A DNA stretch of 64,000 nucleotides from Flavobacteriales bacterium. Lineage in GTDB: Bacteria; Bacteroidota; Bacteroidia; Flavobacteriales_F; PHOS-HE28. How positions within the stretch are numbered: position 1 is the first letter of the stretch; each line of letters starts with the position of its first letter. The DNA lies in the NCBI GenBank assembly GCA_016705955.1, contig JADJKO010000004.1, positions 62,001 to 126,000 of the forward strand, given 5' to 3'. Both the position numbers and the translations under genes were made by a program. Below are positions 36,361 to 46,623 of the stretch, one piece after another. The notes beneath the pieces were generated by a model. That model had not been told where the DNA came from. It saw only the letters and a list, made by a program, of their open reading frames with translations, and did not search any database.

Positions 36361-37326
36361 TCAGCGCCGCACCTTCTTCAGCGCGATCGTTTGGCCGCTT
36401 TTCACCGATGCGTCCTTGTCGATGCCGTTGTACTTCGCCAGCTTCGAAAGCTTGATCCCATACTGTTGGCTGATGCTCCACAAGGTCTCTCCTTGTTGAA
36501 CAGTGTGTATGGTCGCGCTCTTCGGCGTGCTGCGCTTCGGCTGGATGAAGATGATCTGTCCTTCGGTGAGCGAACTCTCCTTGTCCATGTCGTTCCAACG
36601 GGCCAGCATGCCGTGCGTCATCTCCAGGTCGGCGGCCAACTTGCGGAAGGTATCGCCCGACTTCGCGCGAACGAACTTGATCCGGCCCTCGAAGACCTCG
36701 ATGTCACGTCCCGCTCCGATGTGGATCACATCACCACCCACAGCACCTCTACGACTGCGGCGCTCAGGAGCAGGCTTGGGCGTGTCCTTGCCGATGGGTT
36801 TGTAGGCGACGTCCACGCCTTCATCCAACTTGAACAATTCGTAGCGCTCGATGAGTTCGATCAGCTTGCGCGGGTAATGCGGATCGGTGGCGTAGCCCGC
36901 ATCCTTCAACCCGTGCGCCCAGCCCTTGTAGTCGGTGGTCTTCAACTCGAAGAGCTTCGCGTAGCGCTGGCGTTTAAGGAACTGCGAATGGTCCTCGAAA
37001 CAATCCGCCGCATCGCGGTACGCACGGAAGCAATCGTTCTTGACGTCGTCGTCGTGGTACGCCCGGCCACCCCTCCAATCGGGGGTACACTTGATGCCGA
37101 AGTGGTTGTTGCTCTCGCGCGCCAACACGCTGTTGCCATTTCCGCTCTCCAGTAATCCCTGCGCCAAAGTGATACTGCACGGTATACCGTGCTCCTTCAT
37201 CTTCTTCACCGCGACCTCCTTCCACATTGTGATGTACTCCTCTGCGGTGTTGCGCTTGAAAGGGGGCTGCGCCTGCGCGCCGATGACGAACACGAATGCA
37301 AGGAGCATCGCGGCAATGCGGTGCAT
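36361..37326 (-). CDS. Secreted endo-beta-N-acetylglucosaminidase (LytG-like, GH73) with two LysM domains
   Basis: 321 residues from ATG 37326 (MHRIAAMLLAFVFVIGAQAQ, signal peptide). The GH73 domain at about 28-165 has the catalytic Glu60 in LAQGLLESGNGNS, then NNHFGIKC and the C-terminal YATDPHYPRKL. LysM domains at about 218-262 and 273-317. It cuts the glycan strands of peptidoglycan during growth or separation. First gene of the minus-strand cell-wall operon; 90 bp separate it from the transglycosylase-like gene. Confidence 0.88.
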   Translation of the reverse strand: MHRIAAMLLAFVFVIGAQAQPPFKRNTAEEYITMWKEVAVKKMKEHGIPCSITLAQGLLESGNGNSVLARESNNHFGIKCTPDWRGGRAYHDDDVKNDCFRAYRDAADCFEDHSQFLKRQRYAKLFELKTTDYKGWAHGLKDAGYATDPHYPRKLIELIERYELFKLDEGVDVAYKPIGKDTPKPAPERRSRRGAVGGDVIHIGAGRDIEVFEGRIKFVRAKSGDTFRKLAADLEMTHGMLARWNDMDKESSLTEGQIIFIQPKRSTPKSATIHTVQQGETLWSISQQYGIKLSKLAKYNGIDKDASVKSGQTIALKKVRR

Positions 37327-37528
37327 CGCAAGTGCTTGGTGAATGTGTTTCGTGCAGGGCATGGCTCGGCAAAGAGCGAAGTAACCGGGGTTGAAGGACC
37401 ATATGCAGGCGGAATTCGGCTCTGATCCCACCACCCCGTGTGGAAAGAACGTGCCGCACGGCCCCGATATGCTGCACGCTTCCGGAAATTCGTGCCTCGG
37501 CGGGCCGTTGCTGTTCGCTTGCAGGAAG

Positions 37529-37729
37529 ATGGAAGAACCCCGCGACCCAACGCGACCGAAGGACGACCACACAGAGCGGCTGGGCTTGGAGCCGGGGGAC
37601 TACTACCTGTCCCCGGAAGGGTATATCATCTTCACAGAGCAATACCACCGCAAGCGCGGGTACTGCTGTGGCAATGCGTGCCGGCATTGTCCGTTCGGGC
37701 ACGAGGCGGTGAAGAAGGTCCAGGGCTAG
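37529..37729 (+). CDS. DUF5522 small Cys-rich protein
   Basis: 66 residues from ATG 37529. The conserved block LEPGDYYLSPEGYIIFTEQ followed by YCCGNACRHCPFG, with a Cys cluster that could bind a metal, is a small family found across Bacteroidota; function unknown. An in-frame ATG at 37391 would add 46 residues of low-complexity sequence and is unlikely. The 37327-37528 gap holds only the divergent starts; no other gene is seen there. Confidence 0.7.
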   Translation: MEEPRDPTRPKDDHTERLGLEPGDYYLSPEGYIIFTEQYHRKRGYCCGNACRHCPFGHEAVKKVQG

Positions 37730-37749
37730 GCAAGACTACCGGACCTTGA

Positions 37750-37960
37750 ACACCCTCATGGCTGCGACCCTGCCGTACGGTAGGTCGCTTCGATCCATTG
37801 GCCAACCATGGCTACACGCTTCGATCCCTTCGGGGGGCAACATCGCACAGGGGATCGACCCCGGAGGGGTCAACGCATGTAGAAGACCAAATTGCGAATT
37901 GACCGACCCTGAAGGGGTGGCAGGTGATCGGAATACCGCGAGCGGTATTGCTTCATGACC
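37750..37960. repeat. Cluster of short GC palindromes between DUF5522 and T9SS genes
   Basis: The ~290 bp between 37730 and 38017 has no supported gene. It contains GACCCCGGAGGGGTC, CCCTTCGGGGGGC, ACCCTGAAGGGGT and AATACCGCGAGCGGTATT, plus GCGACCCTGCCGTACGG mirrored around the centre. These resemble dispersed short repeats of Bacteroidota. Some may act as terminators for the DUF5522 gene. Confidence 0.5.
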
Positions 37961-38017
37961 GAACAACCCTATGGGTGTAGGCAGCGTTCGGCGGTCGGCA
38001 GCTATCTTTCCTGTGCA

Positions 38018-39508
38018 ATGCGCTCCGCCCTCCTGCCCTTGGCCTTGGTCTGCACCCTTCTGGTACACGCACAGAACTGGGCACTGCTCAACCCCGCGTA
38101 CCGGTACAACTACAGCAACGACGGCACGGATACGATCAGCAACCAGATCCGTGTCATGCACATCGACACGCTGGGGGTGGATAGTTTCCGGTATGAGTTG
38201 AACTTGATCGGGGTGGTGTGTGATACGTGCACAGCACCGGGACTCTATCTGTTGCTCAACCAGCCGCAATTCATGCAGCGCAAAGTGGATGTCGGGCCGA
38301 GCGTCTGGCATTTCCACGATCCCGGCTCCATGGTCATTCTTCCACAGGCAGGACTTGGTGAGTCGTGGGTCTACGACACACTCGCAGGCATCAGCGCGAC
38401 GGTAACTGTTGAGGACGTCACTCAGGTCTTCGGAAGCGATGAGCAACGCAAGGTGATCAGCTTATCGAACGGCGATTCGATCGTGATCAGTGAAACGAAT
38501 GGCGTGTTGCGTTGGAATGACCACGAACTGATCGGAGTGCATGGACCGGACGTGGGGAGTTTGATCCCATTGTTGGAAGAGATCTTTCCCTACCAAGCAG
38601 GTGATGTATTGGAGTATCAGGTTAGGGAAGGGGGGTACGACGGGATCAATGCGTACGCCGGAAGCACGCGCGTTTACAAATTCACTGTTGATACCGGAAC
38701 ATTGTTCTCGACCGGGATCGCATACAGCGGGCAGTACATCGAACACAGTTGGGAGTGGGCCGACACTTCATTCGACCCGGAACAGACATTCAGTCACCTC
38801 ACAACAACCGGTTCAAGTTGGATGGCAGGCGCGCCGGAATTCCCATGGAGTGAACTTCAAGTATCCTATCCTGGGCAACTCGTTCGCGGGCGCGTTCATG
38901 AGAGCATTTGGCTGCCTCCGGATACTGCGATCTGTATCGCCAAACATTGGCTCAATGCGGCTGGTGATCACATGATCGGATGCGAGCCCATTCCGGATCC
39001 TGGCGGCACAGAAGAGTGGCCACTCACCTTCCGACTTCTCGAACCCTCGACCCTCATGGACGAACTCGTGCTTGTTGCTCCTGTTGGGTATTACGTGGCT
39101 GGTATTCCGGACGGTTGTGGCGTGCGATACAGAGCCGGGGTGGGCTTTGAGTATTATCAGGGTTGCTACTTTGAATGGGGTGAGGATTACACGCTGACAG
39201 GGTTGGTCTTGAACGGTGACACTACCGGCATAATTCATTCCGATGAGTTCATCATCTCACTATTGGTATCAGAGAATGGAGCACAAACCTCTGTTATCAT
39301 TGCGCCCAACCCCGCCTCCGACTTCATTCTCCTCTCCTCTTCCATTCCCGGTACTACCTGCTCCATCACCGACCTCCAAGGCCGCACGATACTTCAACAC
39401 AGGATCATCTCTACCAACGAACGCATGGATGTGCAAGCCCTGCCGCCGGGTATGTATGTGCTGATGATGGATGGGATCCGACCGCAACGCTTTGTGATCG
39501 CGCGATGA
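38018..39508 (+). CDS. Secreted T9SS cargo protein (tandem paralogue 1)
   Basis: 496 residues from ATG 38018 (MRSALLPLALVCTLLVHAQ, signal peptide); an upstream in-frame ATG at 37955 is less likely. The mature N-terminus starts NWALLNPAYRYNYSNDGTDT, nearly identical to the next gene. The middle is beta-rich with WNDHELIGVHGPDVG and no known catalytic motif. The T9SS sorting domain begins IIAPNPASDFILLSSS and ends PPGMYVLMMDGIRPQRFVIA. Base composition is more AT-rich than the surrounding genes. Its stop overlaps the next start by 4 bp. Confidence 0.75.
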   Translation: MRSALLPLALVCTLLVHAQNWALLNPAYRYNYSNDGTDTISNQIRVMHIDTLGVDSFRYELNLIGVVCDTCTAPGLYLLLNQPQFMQRKVDVGPSVWHFHDPGSMVILPQAGLGESWVYDTLAGISATVTVEDVTQVFGSDEQRKVISLSNGDSIVISETNGVLRWNDHELIGVHGPDVGSLIPLLEEIFPYQAGDVLEYQVREGGYDGINAYAGSTRVYKFTVDTGTLFSTGIAYSGQYIEHSWEWADTSFDPEQTFSHLTTTGSSWMAGAPEFPWSELQVSYPGQLVRGRVHESIWLPPDTAICIAKHWLNAAGDHMIGCEPIPDPGGTEEWPLTFRLLEPSTLMDELVLVAPVGYYVAGIPDGCGVRYRAGVGFEYYQGCYFEWGEDYTLTGLVLNGDTTGIIHSDEFIISLLVSENGAQTSVIIAPNPASDFILLSSSIPGTTCSITDLQGRTILQHRIISTNERMDVQALPPGMYVLMMDGIRPQRFVIAR

Positions 39509-40911
39509 GGAACTTCCGCATCCATATCACGTGCATCGTCCTCGCGGTCGGTTTCACGGAAACAGCGCTCGCGCAGAACTGGGCACTCCTCAATCCCGCC
39601 TACCGTTACAACTACAGCAACGACGGCACCGACACCATCAGCAACCAGATCCGCGTGATGGATGTGGATACGCTGGGGGTGGACAGTTTCAGGTATGAGT
39701 TGAACAAGGTGGCCGAGCGTTGCATCGGTTGTGCCGACGGTTGTAATATCCGCGTTAACCTTCCCCAGTTCCTTCAACGAGCGTCCGTTGTGAGCAACGA
39801 TCAGTGGCTCTTCAGCGACACGAACCAGCTCGTTATACGTTCGCGCGCCACACTCGGTGTGTCATGGTTATTCGACCCCATGAACGGCACAATGGCAACC
39901 ATCACCAATGTCACACAGGAACCGCTTTTCGGGACTATGGATTCCGTGAACACCTTGACAACGACGTTGAACGACACCGTGAAGTGGAGCAAGGATCATG
40001 GCATCGTTCTGTTCCATATACATACTGGCTTGCGTTACGAGCTGATCGGGATACAAGGACCAGGCCTCGGTCAGGTCGTCCCGTCCCTTGAGCAATTCTA
40101 TCGCTACCAACCTGGTGATGTCGTCCAATTCTCATATTCAATCGTCAGCAGCCTCCATCCATCGAGTAGGGAGGAACGGTTACATATCTCTCAGCGAACA
40201 GAGTTGCCAGGCCGCTTGGAGTTCACGGGCTATTCATATAACCGCCATGTCGATATCGGCGGTAGAGTAACCTATTCCTTTTCAGCTTCGCGTAACTGGA
40301 ACATTGATATCACATCAGGAACAGGACCGATGGTCTCGGCGCCGGATGAACTCGTTAACCTGGGAAGCAACTCGGTATCCAATAATGATCCGTCCATCAT
40401 CTGTAAGCATCGGATCAATGAGAACGGTTATTACGTTATCAAAGCAGAGTCGTTTGGAAGCACATCGATGTTCTATTTACCGGACAGTTTGATTGAAGAA
40501 TGCAACATAGCATACATCCCCATTTTGGGATATTCGAGCAACCTTGTTCTTGATAACCAACTAGGATTGCGCCTCTTCTCGATCGGCTATGGCTCCAGTT
40601 ACAACAGTACCTCCATTCGGGGAGCGATCATCAATGGCGATACCATCGGCATTGTTTCCAGTGATGACTACTTCAATGTTCATATGTACGACCCACCTCG
40701 TCTGCGCCCTAACCCGGCCAGTGACCAGGTGCAGCTACCACAGGAATTCGTTGGCAAGGAACTTTCGATCTTCGACCTTCAAGGTCGCCTTGTCCAATCC
40801 ATACGACCGACCGACTCTTCCTCTTCTTTGGACGTACGTTCAATGCAAGTAGGTGTTTTTTTACTCAGGGTGGATGGCACCGACCCCCAGCGGCTGGTTA
40901 TCGCGCGATAG
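39505..40911 (+). CDS. Secreted T9SS cargo protein (tandem paralogue 2)
   Basis: 468 residues with signal peptide (MRNFRIHITCIVLAVGF...TALAQ). The first ~45 mature residues (NWALLNPAYRYNYSNDGTDT, VDTLGVDSFRYELN) match its upstream paralogue almost exactly at protein and DNA level, then the two diverge strongly while keeping the same outline (HELIG/YELIGIQGPG, GDTIGIVSSDDYF). The T9SS sorting domain is at the end (LRPNPASDQVQLP, FDLQGRLVQSI, DPQRLVIAR). Co-translated with paralogue 1. Function unknown. Confidence 0.75.
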   Translation: MRNFRIHITCIVLAVGFTETALAQNWALLNPAYRYNYSNDGTDTISNQIRVMDVDTLGVDSFRYELNKVAERCIGCADGCNIRVNLPQFLQRASVVSNDQWLFSDTNQLVIRSRATLGVSWLFDPMNGTMATITNVTQEPLFGTMDSVNTLTTTLNDTVKWSKDHGIVLFHIHTGLRYELIGIQGPGLGQVVPSLEQFYRYQPGDVVQFSYSIVSSLHPSSREERLHISQRTELPGRLEFTGYSYNRHVDIGGRVTYSFSASRNWNIDITSGTGPMVSAPDELVNLGSNSVSNNDPSIICKHRINENGYYVIKAESFGSTSMFYLPDSLIEECNIAYIPILGYSSNLVLDNQLGLRLFSIGYGSSYNSTSIRGAIINGDTIGIVSSDDYFNVHMYDPPRLRPNPASDQVQLPQEFVGKELSIFDLQGRLVQSIRPTDSSSSLDVRSMQVGVFLLRVDGTDPQRLVIAR

Positions 40912-40926
40912 CCCGATCTTCGCGCT

Positions 40927-42987
<2,061 letters not shown>

Positions 42988-43068
42988 ATTCTTCGGCCTT
43001 CACCCAACCAACCGACCACTTCCTCCGTGTATGGAGTTGAACCCAACGATCACGAAAACCGATCTGCC

Positions 43069-44592
43069 ATGAACATCTCCCTCCGCTCTTTGACCATCGG
43101 CCTCGCCACCCTGCTGTGGGGAGCCGCTTTCGCTCAACCGCTGCCGCCCTACAACGTGTCCGTTGCAGGTTATGTAGCTGGCTGCACACCGAACAGCTAC
43201 GTCAACGTCACCACGAACTCGATCACCCAGCCTGCCATCGATATCGATGTACCGTTGGATGCCAACTGCGGTTTCTCCATCGACCTGTTGATGGATTCGT
43301 TCAATGGTGGGTTCATCCTGAGCACACCCTGCAACGGAGCGATGCAGCAAGTGGCCGCAGCCTATCAGGTGAACGCACTTCAACTCGATTCCACCTATTT
43401 GTTCGTGACCTTCAACTGCAACAGTTCCACGGTTGATTGCCTTGGCATCCTGGGTGGTCCGAACCTGCCTGGAACAGCGTGCAACGACAACGACCCGAAC
43501 ACCACGAGCTATTGGAGCGCGGACTGCGTTTGCACGCCGGACAGTTCCAACTTCTACTTTGATTGCCTCGGTGTGCTCAACGGCAGCGCTCTTCCCGGCA
43601 CCACATGCACCTACACCAACGACTCGATCACCTTCAACACCGGTTTCTTCAACATGGCCTGTGTGTGCGTGAGCGACACCAGTAATTACGATTGCGCCGG
43701 CGTCCTCAACGGGTCGAGCTTACCGGGTACCTCCTGTAGCACACCGGCCGGTGCAGCTGGCACATGGAGCGCCGACTGCCTTTGCATCGCGGATTCGAGC
43801 AATGCGGGATACGATTGCCTCGGCGTGGTGAATGGATCGAACCTGCCCGGCAGCCCCTGCTGGTTGACGGGCGGTGGCGCGATCGGCATGTGGGACAACA
43901 ACTGCGTGTGCCAGGACAGCACCAACACCATCGGCTGCTCCGCTTCCTTCTGGGTCCTGCAAGCCTATGAGGGCGATTCCTTGAACCCCAATGGAGGTAC
44001 CCCGATCCCTTACGAACTGTGGGTGTGGAACCTGAGCCAGGGCGGCGGCGGCATGACCTACTCGTGGAGCTTCGGCGACGGCACTCCGAACTCCACGGAT
44101 CCCTTCCCCACGCACATCTACAGCGATAATGGTCCTTACCTGCTGTGCCTCACCATCGCGGATGCCACCGGTTGCACCGACCAGTACTGTGACAGCGTAT
44201 CGATCGACGACGATGGGATCCTGAACGGGATGATCATCAACGGCGAAGCGGATGGCAATGGCCAGCGCTCCAACGGATTCACCATCAATGTGCACAACGG
44301 ATTGACCACCGCGTTGCCGGAAGTACCCGCGATCAGCGAACTGCACGCATGGCCGAACCCGGCGAACGAGGACCTGTACGTGGCGTTGAACGCACGCTTC
44401 GATGGCGCTGCGATGATCACCATTCTTGATGTGAACGGACGCGAAGTGGCACAAGTGCAACGGACGCTCTCCGCTGGATCCAACCAACAGCGGATCGACG
44501 TGGCTGCCTTGCCCGCCGGGATGTACACCGTGCGTGTGACCGATCGCAGCTCGGGCACCATCACCAGCCTACGCTTCGTGCGCACGCACTAG
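43069..44592 (+). CDS. Secreted Cys-rich repeat/PKD-domain T9SS protein (paralogue 1)
   Basis: 507 residues from ATG 43069 (MNISLRSLTIGLATLLWGA, signal peptide to AFAQ). After an N-terminal ~120-residue domain come four Cys-rich units of the form DCLGxxNGxxLPGTxC...W...CxC (about 136-300), a PKD domain (YSWSFGDGTPNSTDPFPTHI, about 335-390) and a T9SS sorting domain (WPNPANEDLYVAL, LPAGMYTVRVTDRS). A surface or released protein, perhaps adhesive. It shares its leader and architecture with the next gene. Confidence 0.78.
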   Translation: MNISLRSLTIGLATLLWGAAFAQPLPPYNVSVAGYVAGCTPNSYVNVTTNSITQPAIDIDVPLDANCGFSIDLLMDSFNGGFILSTPCNGAMQQVAAAYQVNALQLDSTYLFVTFNCNSSTVDCLGILGGPNLPGTACNDNDPNTTSYWSADCVCTPDSSNFYFDCLGVLNGSALPGTTCTYTNDSITFNTGFFNMACVCVSDTSNYDCAGVLNGSSLPGTSCSTPAGAAGTWSADCLCIADSSNAGYDCLGVVNGSNLPGSPCWLTGGGAIGMWDNNCVCQDSTNTIGCSASFWVLQAYEGDSLNPNGGTPIPYELWVWNLSQGGGGMTYSWSFGDGTPNSTDPFPTHIYSDNGPYLLCLTIADATGCTDQYCDSVSIDDDGILNGMIINGEADGNGQRSNGFTINVHNGLTTALPEVPAISELHAWPNPANEDLYVALNARFDGAAMITILDVNGREVAQVQRTLSAGSNQQRIDVAALPAGMYTVRVTDRSSGTITSLRFVRTH

Positions 44593-44607
44593 AACCCGAT
44601 CTCTTCC

Positions 44608-44637
44608 GCGAATGCCCTGCCTCGGCGGGGCATTCGC
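44608..44637 (+). terminator. Hairpin terminator after the Cys-rich PKD gene
   Basis: 13-bp stem GCGAATGCCCTGC / GCGGGGCATTCGC (one G-U pair) with the tetraloop CTCG, 16 bp after the stop and followed by ATTTCC. Confidence 0.7.
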
Positions 44638-44750
44638 ATTTCCGGGCCATCCATCCGCGCCAAGCGAAGTAATTTCGGGTCGTACCCAACCCGAGGCCCC
44701 AGGATCCCGTGTATGGTAGTGAACCACAAGATCACGAAAGAACCAACGCC

Positions 44751-46001
44751 ATGAGAACATCCCTCCGCACACTTGCACTGACACTCGCCTCCGCAGCCGC
44801 GATCGGAGCGTTCGCGCAACCATTACCGCCCTACCCGGTCACGGTGATGGGTACGATCGCAGGCTGCACGCCCACCAGCTATGTGAATATCCTCACCGTG
44901 CAGAACACCCAACCTGCGCTGGACATCGACGTGCCGTTGACCTCAGGCACCTGCACCTTCACCATCGACCTGATGATGGATTCCTTCAACGGCTCATTCG
45001 TGGTCAGCACTCCGTGCAACGGGGTGATGCAAAGCCAGACCGTGAGCTACACCGTGAACAGCCTCTTCCCTGATTCGACCGTGGTGATAGTGGACTTCAA
45101 CTGCGGGACAGGAACAACGGATTGCCTAGGCGTGGTCGGCGGTACCGCGTTGCCAGGAACAGCATGCACGATCCCGGGGTCGAATTTGCCCGCCCTTTGG
45201 ACGTCCGACTGCATTTGCGCTCTTGACACCATGGGCCAGACATTCGATTGCACCGGTGTATGGAATGGCACGAACTGGCCTGGCACTCCTTGTACCACTG
45301 CGTTAGGTGCTGCCGGAACGTGGAGCGCCAGCTGCGTGTGCATCGCCGACACCACCACCACGGGCTGCGAGGCCGGCTTCTGGGTGATGCAGGCCTATGA
45401 GATCGATAGCTTGAACCCGAACGGTGGTGCAACCCCGATCCCGAACCTGTTGTGGGTCTGGAACCTCAGCACCGGTGGCAACGGCAACTACGATTTCGTG
45501 TGGAGCTGGGGCGATGGCACTCCGAATTCCACGGAAGCCTTCCCCACGCACATTTACGCGAACGGCGGACCTTACGAACTGTGCTTGACGATGAGTTCCG
45601 GCGGATGTACGGACACAGCCTGCGATTCCGTGTCAGTGGATGCTGACGGGATCTACACGGGCATGATCCTCGAACAGAGCTACGCACGCTCTGGCTTCAC
45701 CGTGAATGTGCTGAACGAGTTGCCGACAAGCATCCCTGAGCGCCCGTTGTTCGACCACACGGCGGTGTGGCCGAACCCGGTGGAGGACGCCCTGAACCTC
45801 ACCTTCAACACCACGGTACACGGCAGCATTCCGATGAGCATCTTCGACCTGAACGGTCGTGTGGTGAGTACCACGAATGTGTTGATCAGCGGTGGCAACA
45901 ACACTTTGCGGATCCCCGTAGGCGAATTGACGCAGGGCATGTACCTGCTCCGGTTCGGCAATGAGGCCAACGCGGTCAGCTTCCGGTTCGTGAAGCGCTA
46001 A
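44751..46001 (+). CDS. Secreted Cys-rich repeat/PKD-domain T9SS protein (paralogue 2)
   Basis: 416 residues from ATG 44751 (signal peptide MRTSLRTLALTLASAAAIGA...FAQ). Same order as its neighbour, with only two Cys-rich units instead of four: N-terminal domain (LDIDVPLTSGTCTFTIDLMM), DCLGVVGGTALPGTAC and DCTGVWNGTNWPGTPC units, PKD domain (FVWSWGDGTPNSTEAFPTHI) and T9SS sorting domain (WPNPVEDALNLTF, LTQGMYLLRFGN). About 40 bp upstream of the start is also shared between the genes (GTGTATGG...GATCACGAAA), so the leader was duplicated with the gene. Confidence 0.78.
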   Translation: MRTSLRTLALTLASAAAIGAFAQPLPPYPVTVMGTIAGCTPTSYVNILTVQNTQPALDIDVPLTSGTCTFTIDLMMDSFNGSFVVSTPCNGVMQSQTVSYTVNSLFPDSTVVIVDFNCGTGTTDCLGVVGGTALPGTACTIPGSNLPALWTSDCICALDTMGQTFDCTGVWNGTNWPGTPCTTALGAAGTWSASCVCIADTTTTGCEAGFWVMQAYEIDSLNPNGGATPIPNLLWVWNLSTGGNGNYDFVWSWGDGTPNSTEAFPTHIYANGGPYELCLTMSSGGCTDTACDSVSVDADGIYTGMILEQSYARSGFTVNVLNELPTSIPERPLFDHTAVWPNPVEDALNLTFNTTVHGSIPMSIFDLNGRVVSTTNVLISGGNNTLRIPVGELTQGMYLLRFGNEANAVSFRFVKR

Positions 46002-46020
46002 GGAGAACACATAATGCCGG

Positions 46021-46048
46021 GGGGCGTCCGCTGTACGGCGGACGCCCC
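46021..46048. terminator. GC hairpin between the T9SS gene and the sigma factor gene
   Basis: 11-bp perfect stem GGGGCGTCCGC / GCGGACGCCCC with a 6-nt loop. It contains TCCGCTGTACGGCGGA, one base from the palindrome at 5225-5240. No T-run follows, so it may be a REP-like element used as a terminator. Confidence 0.55.
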
Positions 46049-46062
46049 GTGGTGCATCGCAC

Positions 46063-46623
46063 ATGGTGAACGATACGCTCATAGCCCGTTGTGCCCGCGA
46101 GGAGCCGAAGGCGCAGTATGAGCTGTACCGTGCCCTTTACCCGCAGATGATGGCGATCTGCAGCCGCTACGAACGCAACAAACAGGACGCCGTGGCGCGC
46201 ATGAACCAAGGCTTTTTGAAGATCCTCACGAATATCGATAAACGCAGACCCGACGTACCCTTCGAACTCTGGACCCGACGCATCATGATCAACACCGTCA
46301 TCGACGATTTCCGGACGCAACGCCAGCGCAAAGAGCAGGAGTCGCTTGATGCGCCGTTGGAGGAGTCGGTGCTCACCGAGGTGAACGATTACCTCCGTGA
46401 GATGGAGGCCGATGCGTTCGCGACGTTGTTGGAACGCGTGCCGGAGATGTCGCGCAAGGTGTTCAACCTCTTCGCGATCGACGGTTATGCACACCAGGAG
46501 ATCGCCGACCTGCTCGGCATCAGTACAGGAACCTCGAAATGGCACGTGTCGCACGCGCGGCAAGTGCTTCAACATGCGTTAGCGCAGCAAATGGGCGTCA
46601 CCGCAAAGACCGCATCCCGATGA
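46063..46623 (+). CDS. ECF-type RNA polymerase sigma factor
   Basis: 186 residues. Region 2 (ARMNQGFLKILTNIDKRRPD, FELWTRRIMINTVIDDFR) and region 4 (VPEMSRKVFNLFAIDGYAHQ, EIADLLGISTGTSKWHVSHA) are clear. This group (W-x-R-R-I-M-I-N-x-x-I-D) is typical of Bacteroidota ECF factors that control envelope genes. Its stop overlaps the start of the anti-sigma-like gene (ATGA), so the two are made in fixed ratio. Confidence 0.9.
   Translation: MVNDTLIARCAREEPKAQYELYRALYPQMMAICSRYERNKQDAVARMNQGFLKILTNIDKRRPDVPFELWTRRIMINTVIDDFRTQRQRKEQESLDAPLEESVLTEVNDYLREMEADAFATLLERVPEMSRKVFNLFAIDGYAHQEIADLLGISTGTSKWHVSHARQVLQHALAQQMGVTAKTASR

Noticed and set aside
37391..37528. N-terminal extension of the DUF5522 protein
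   Set aside because: In frame, but low-complexity and outside the conserved family core; ATG 37529 has AGGA-like sequence before it and fits the family length.
43720..44487. 255-residue minus-strand frame within the PKD gene
   Set aside because: Val/Arg-rich shadow; the plus-strand frame has signal peptide, repeats, PKD and T9SS domains.
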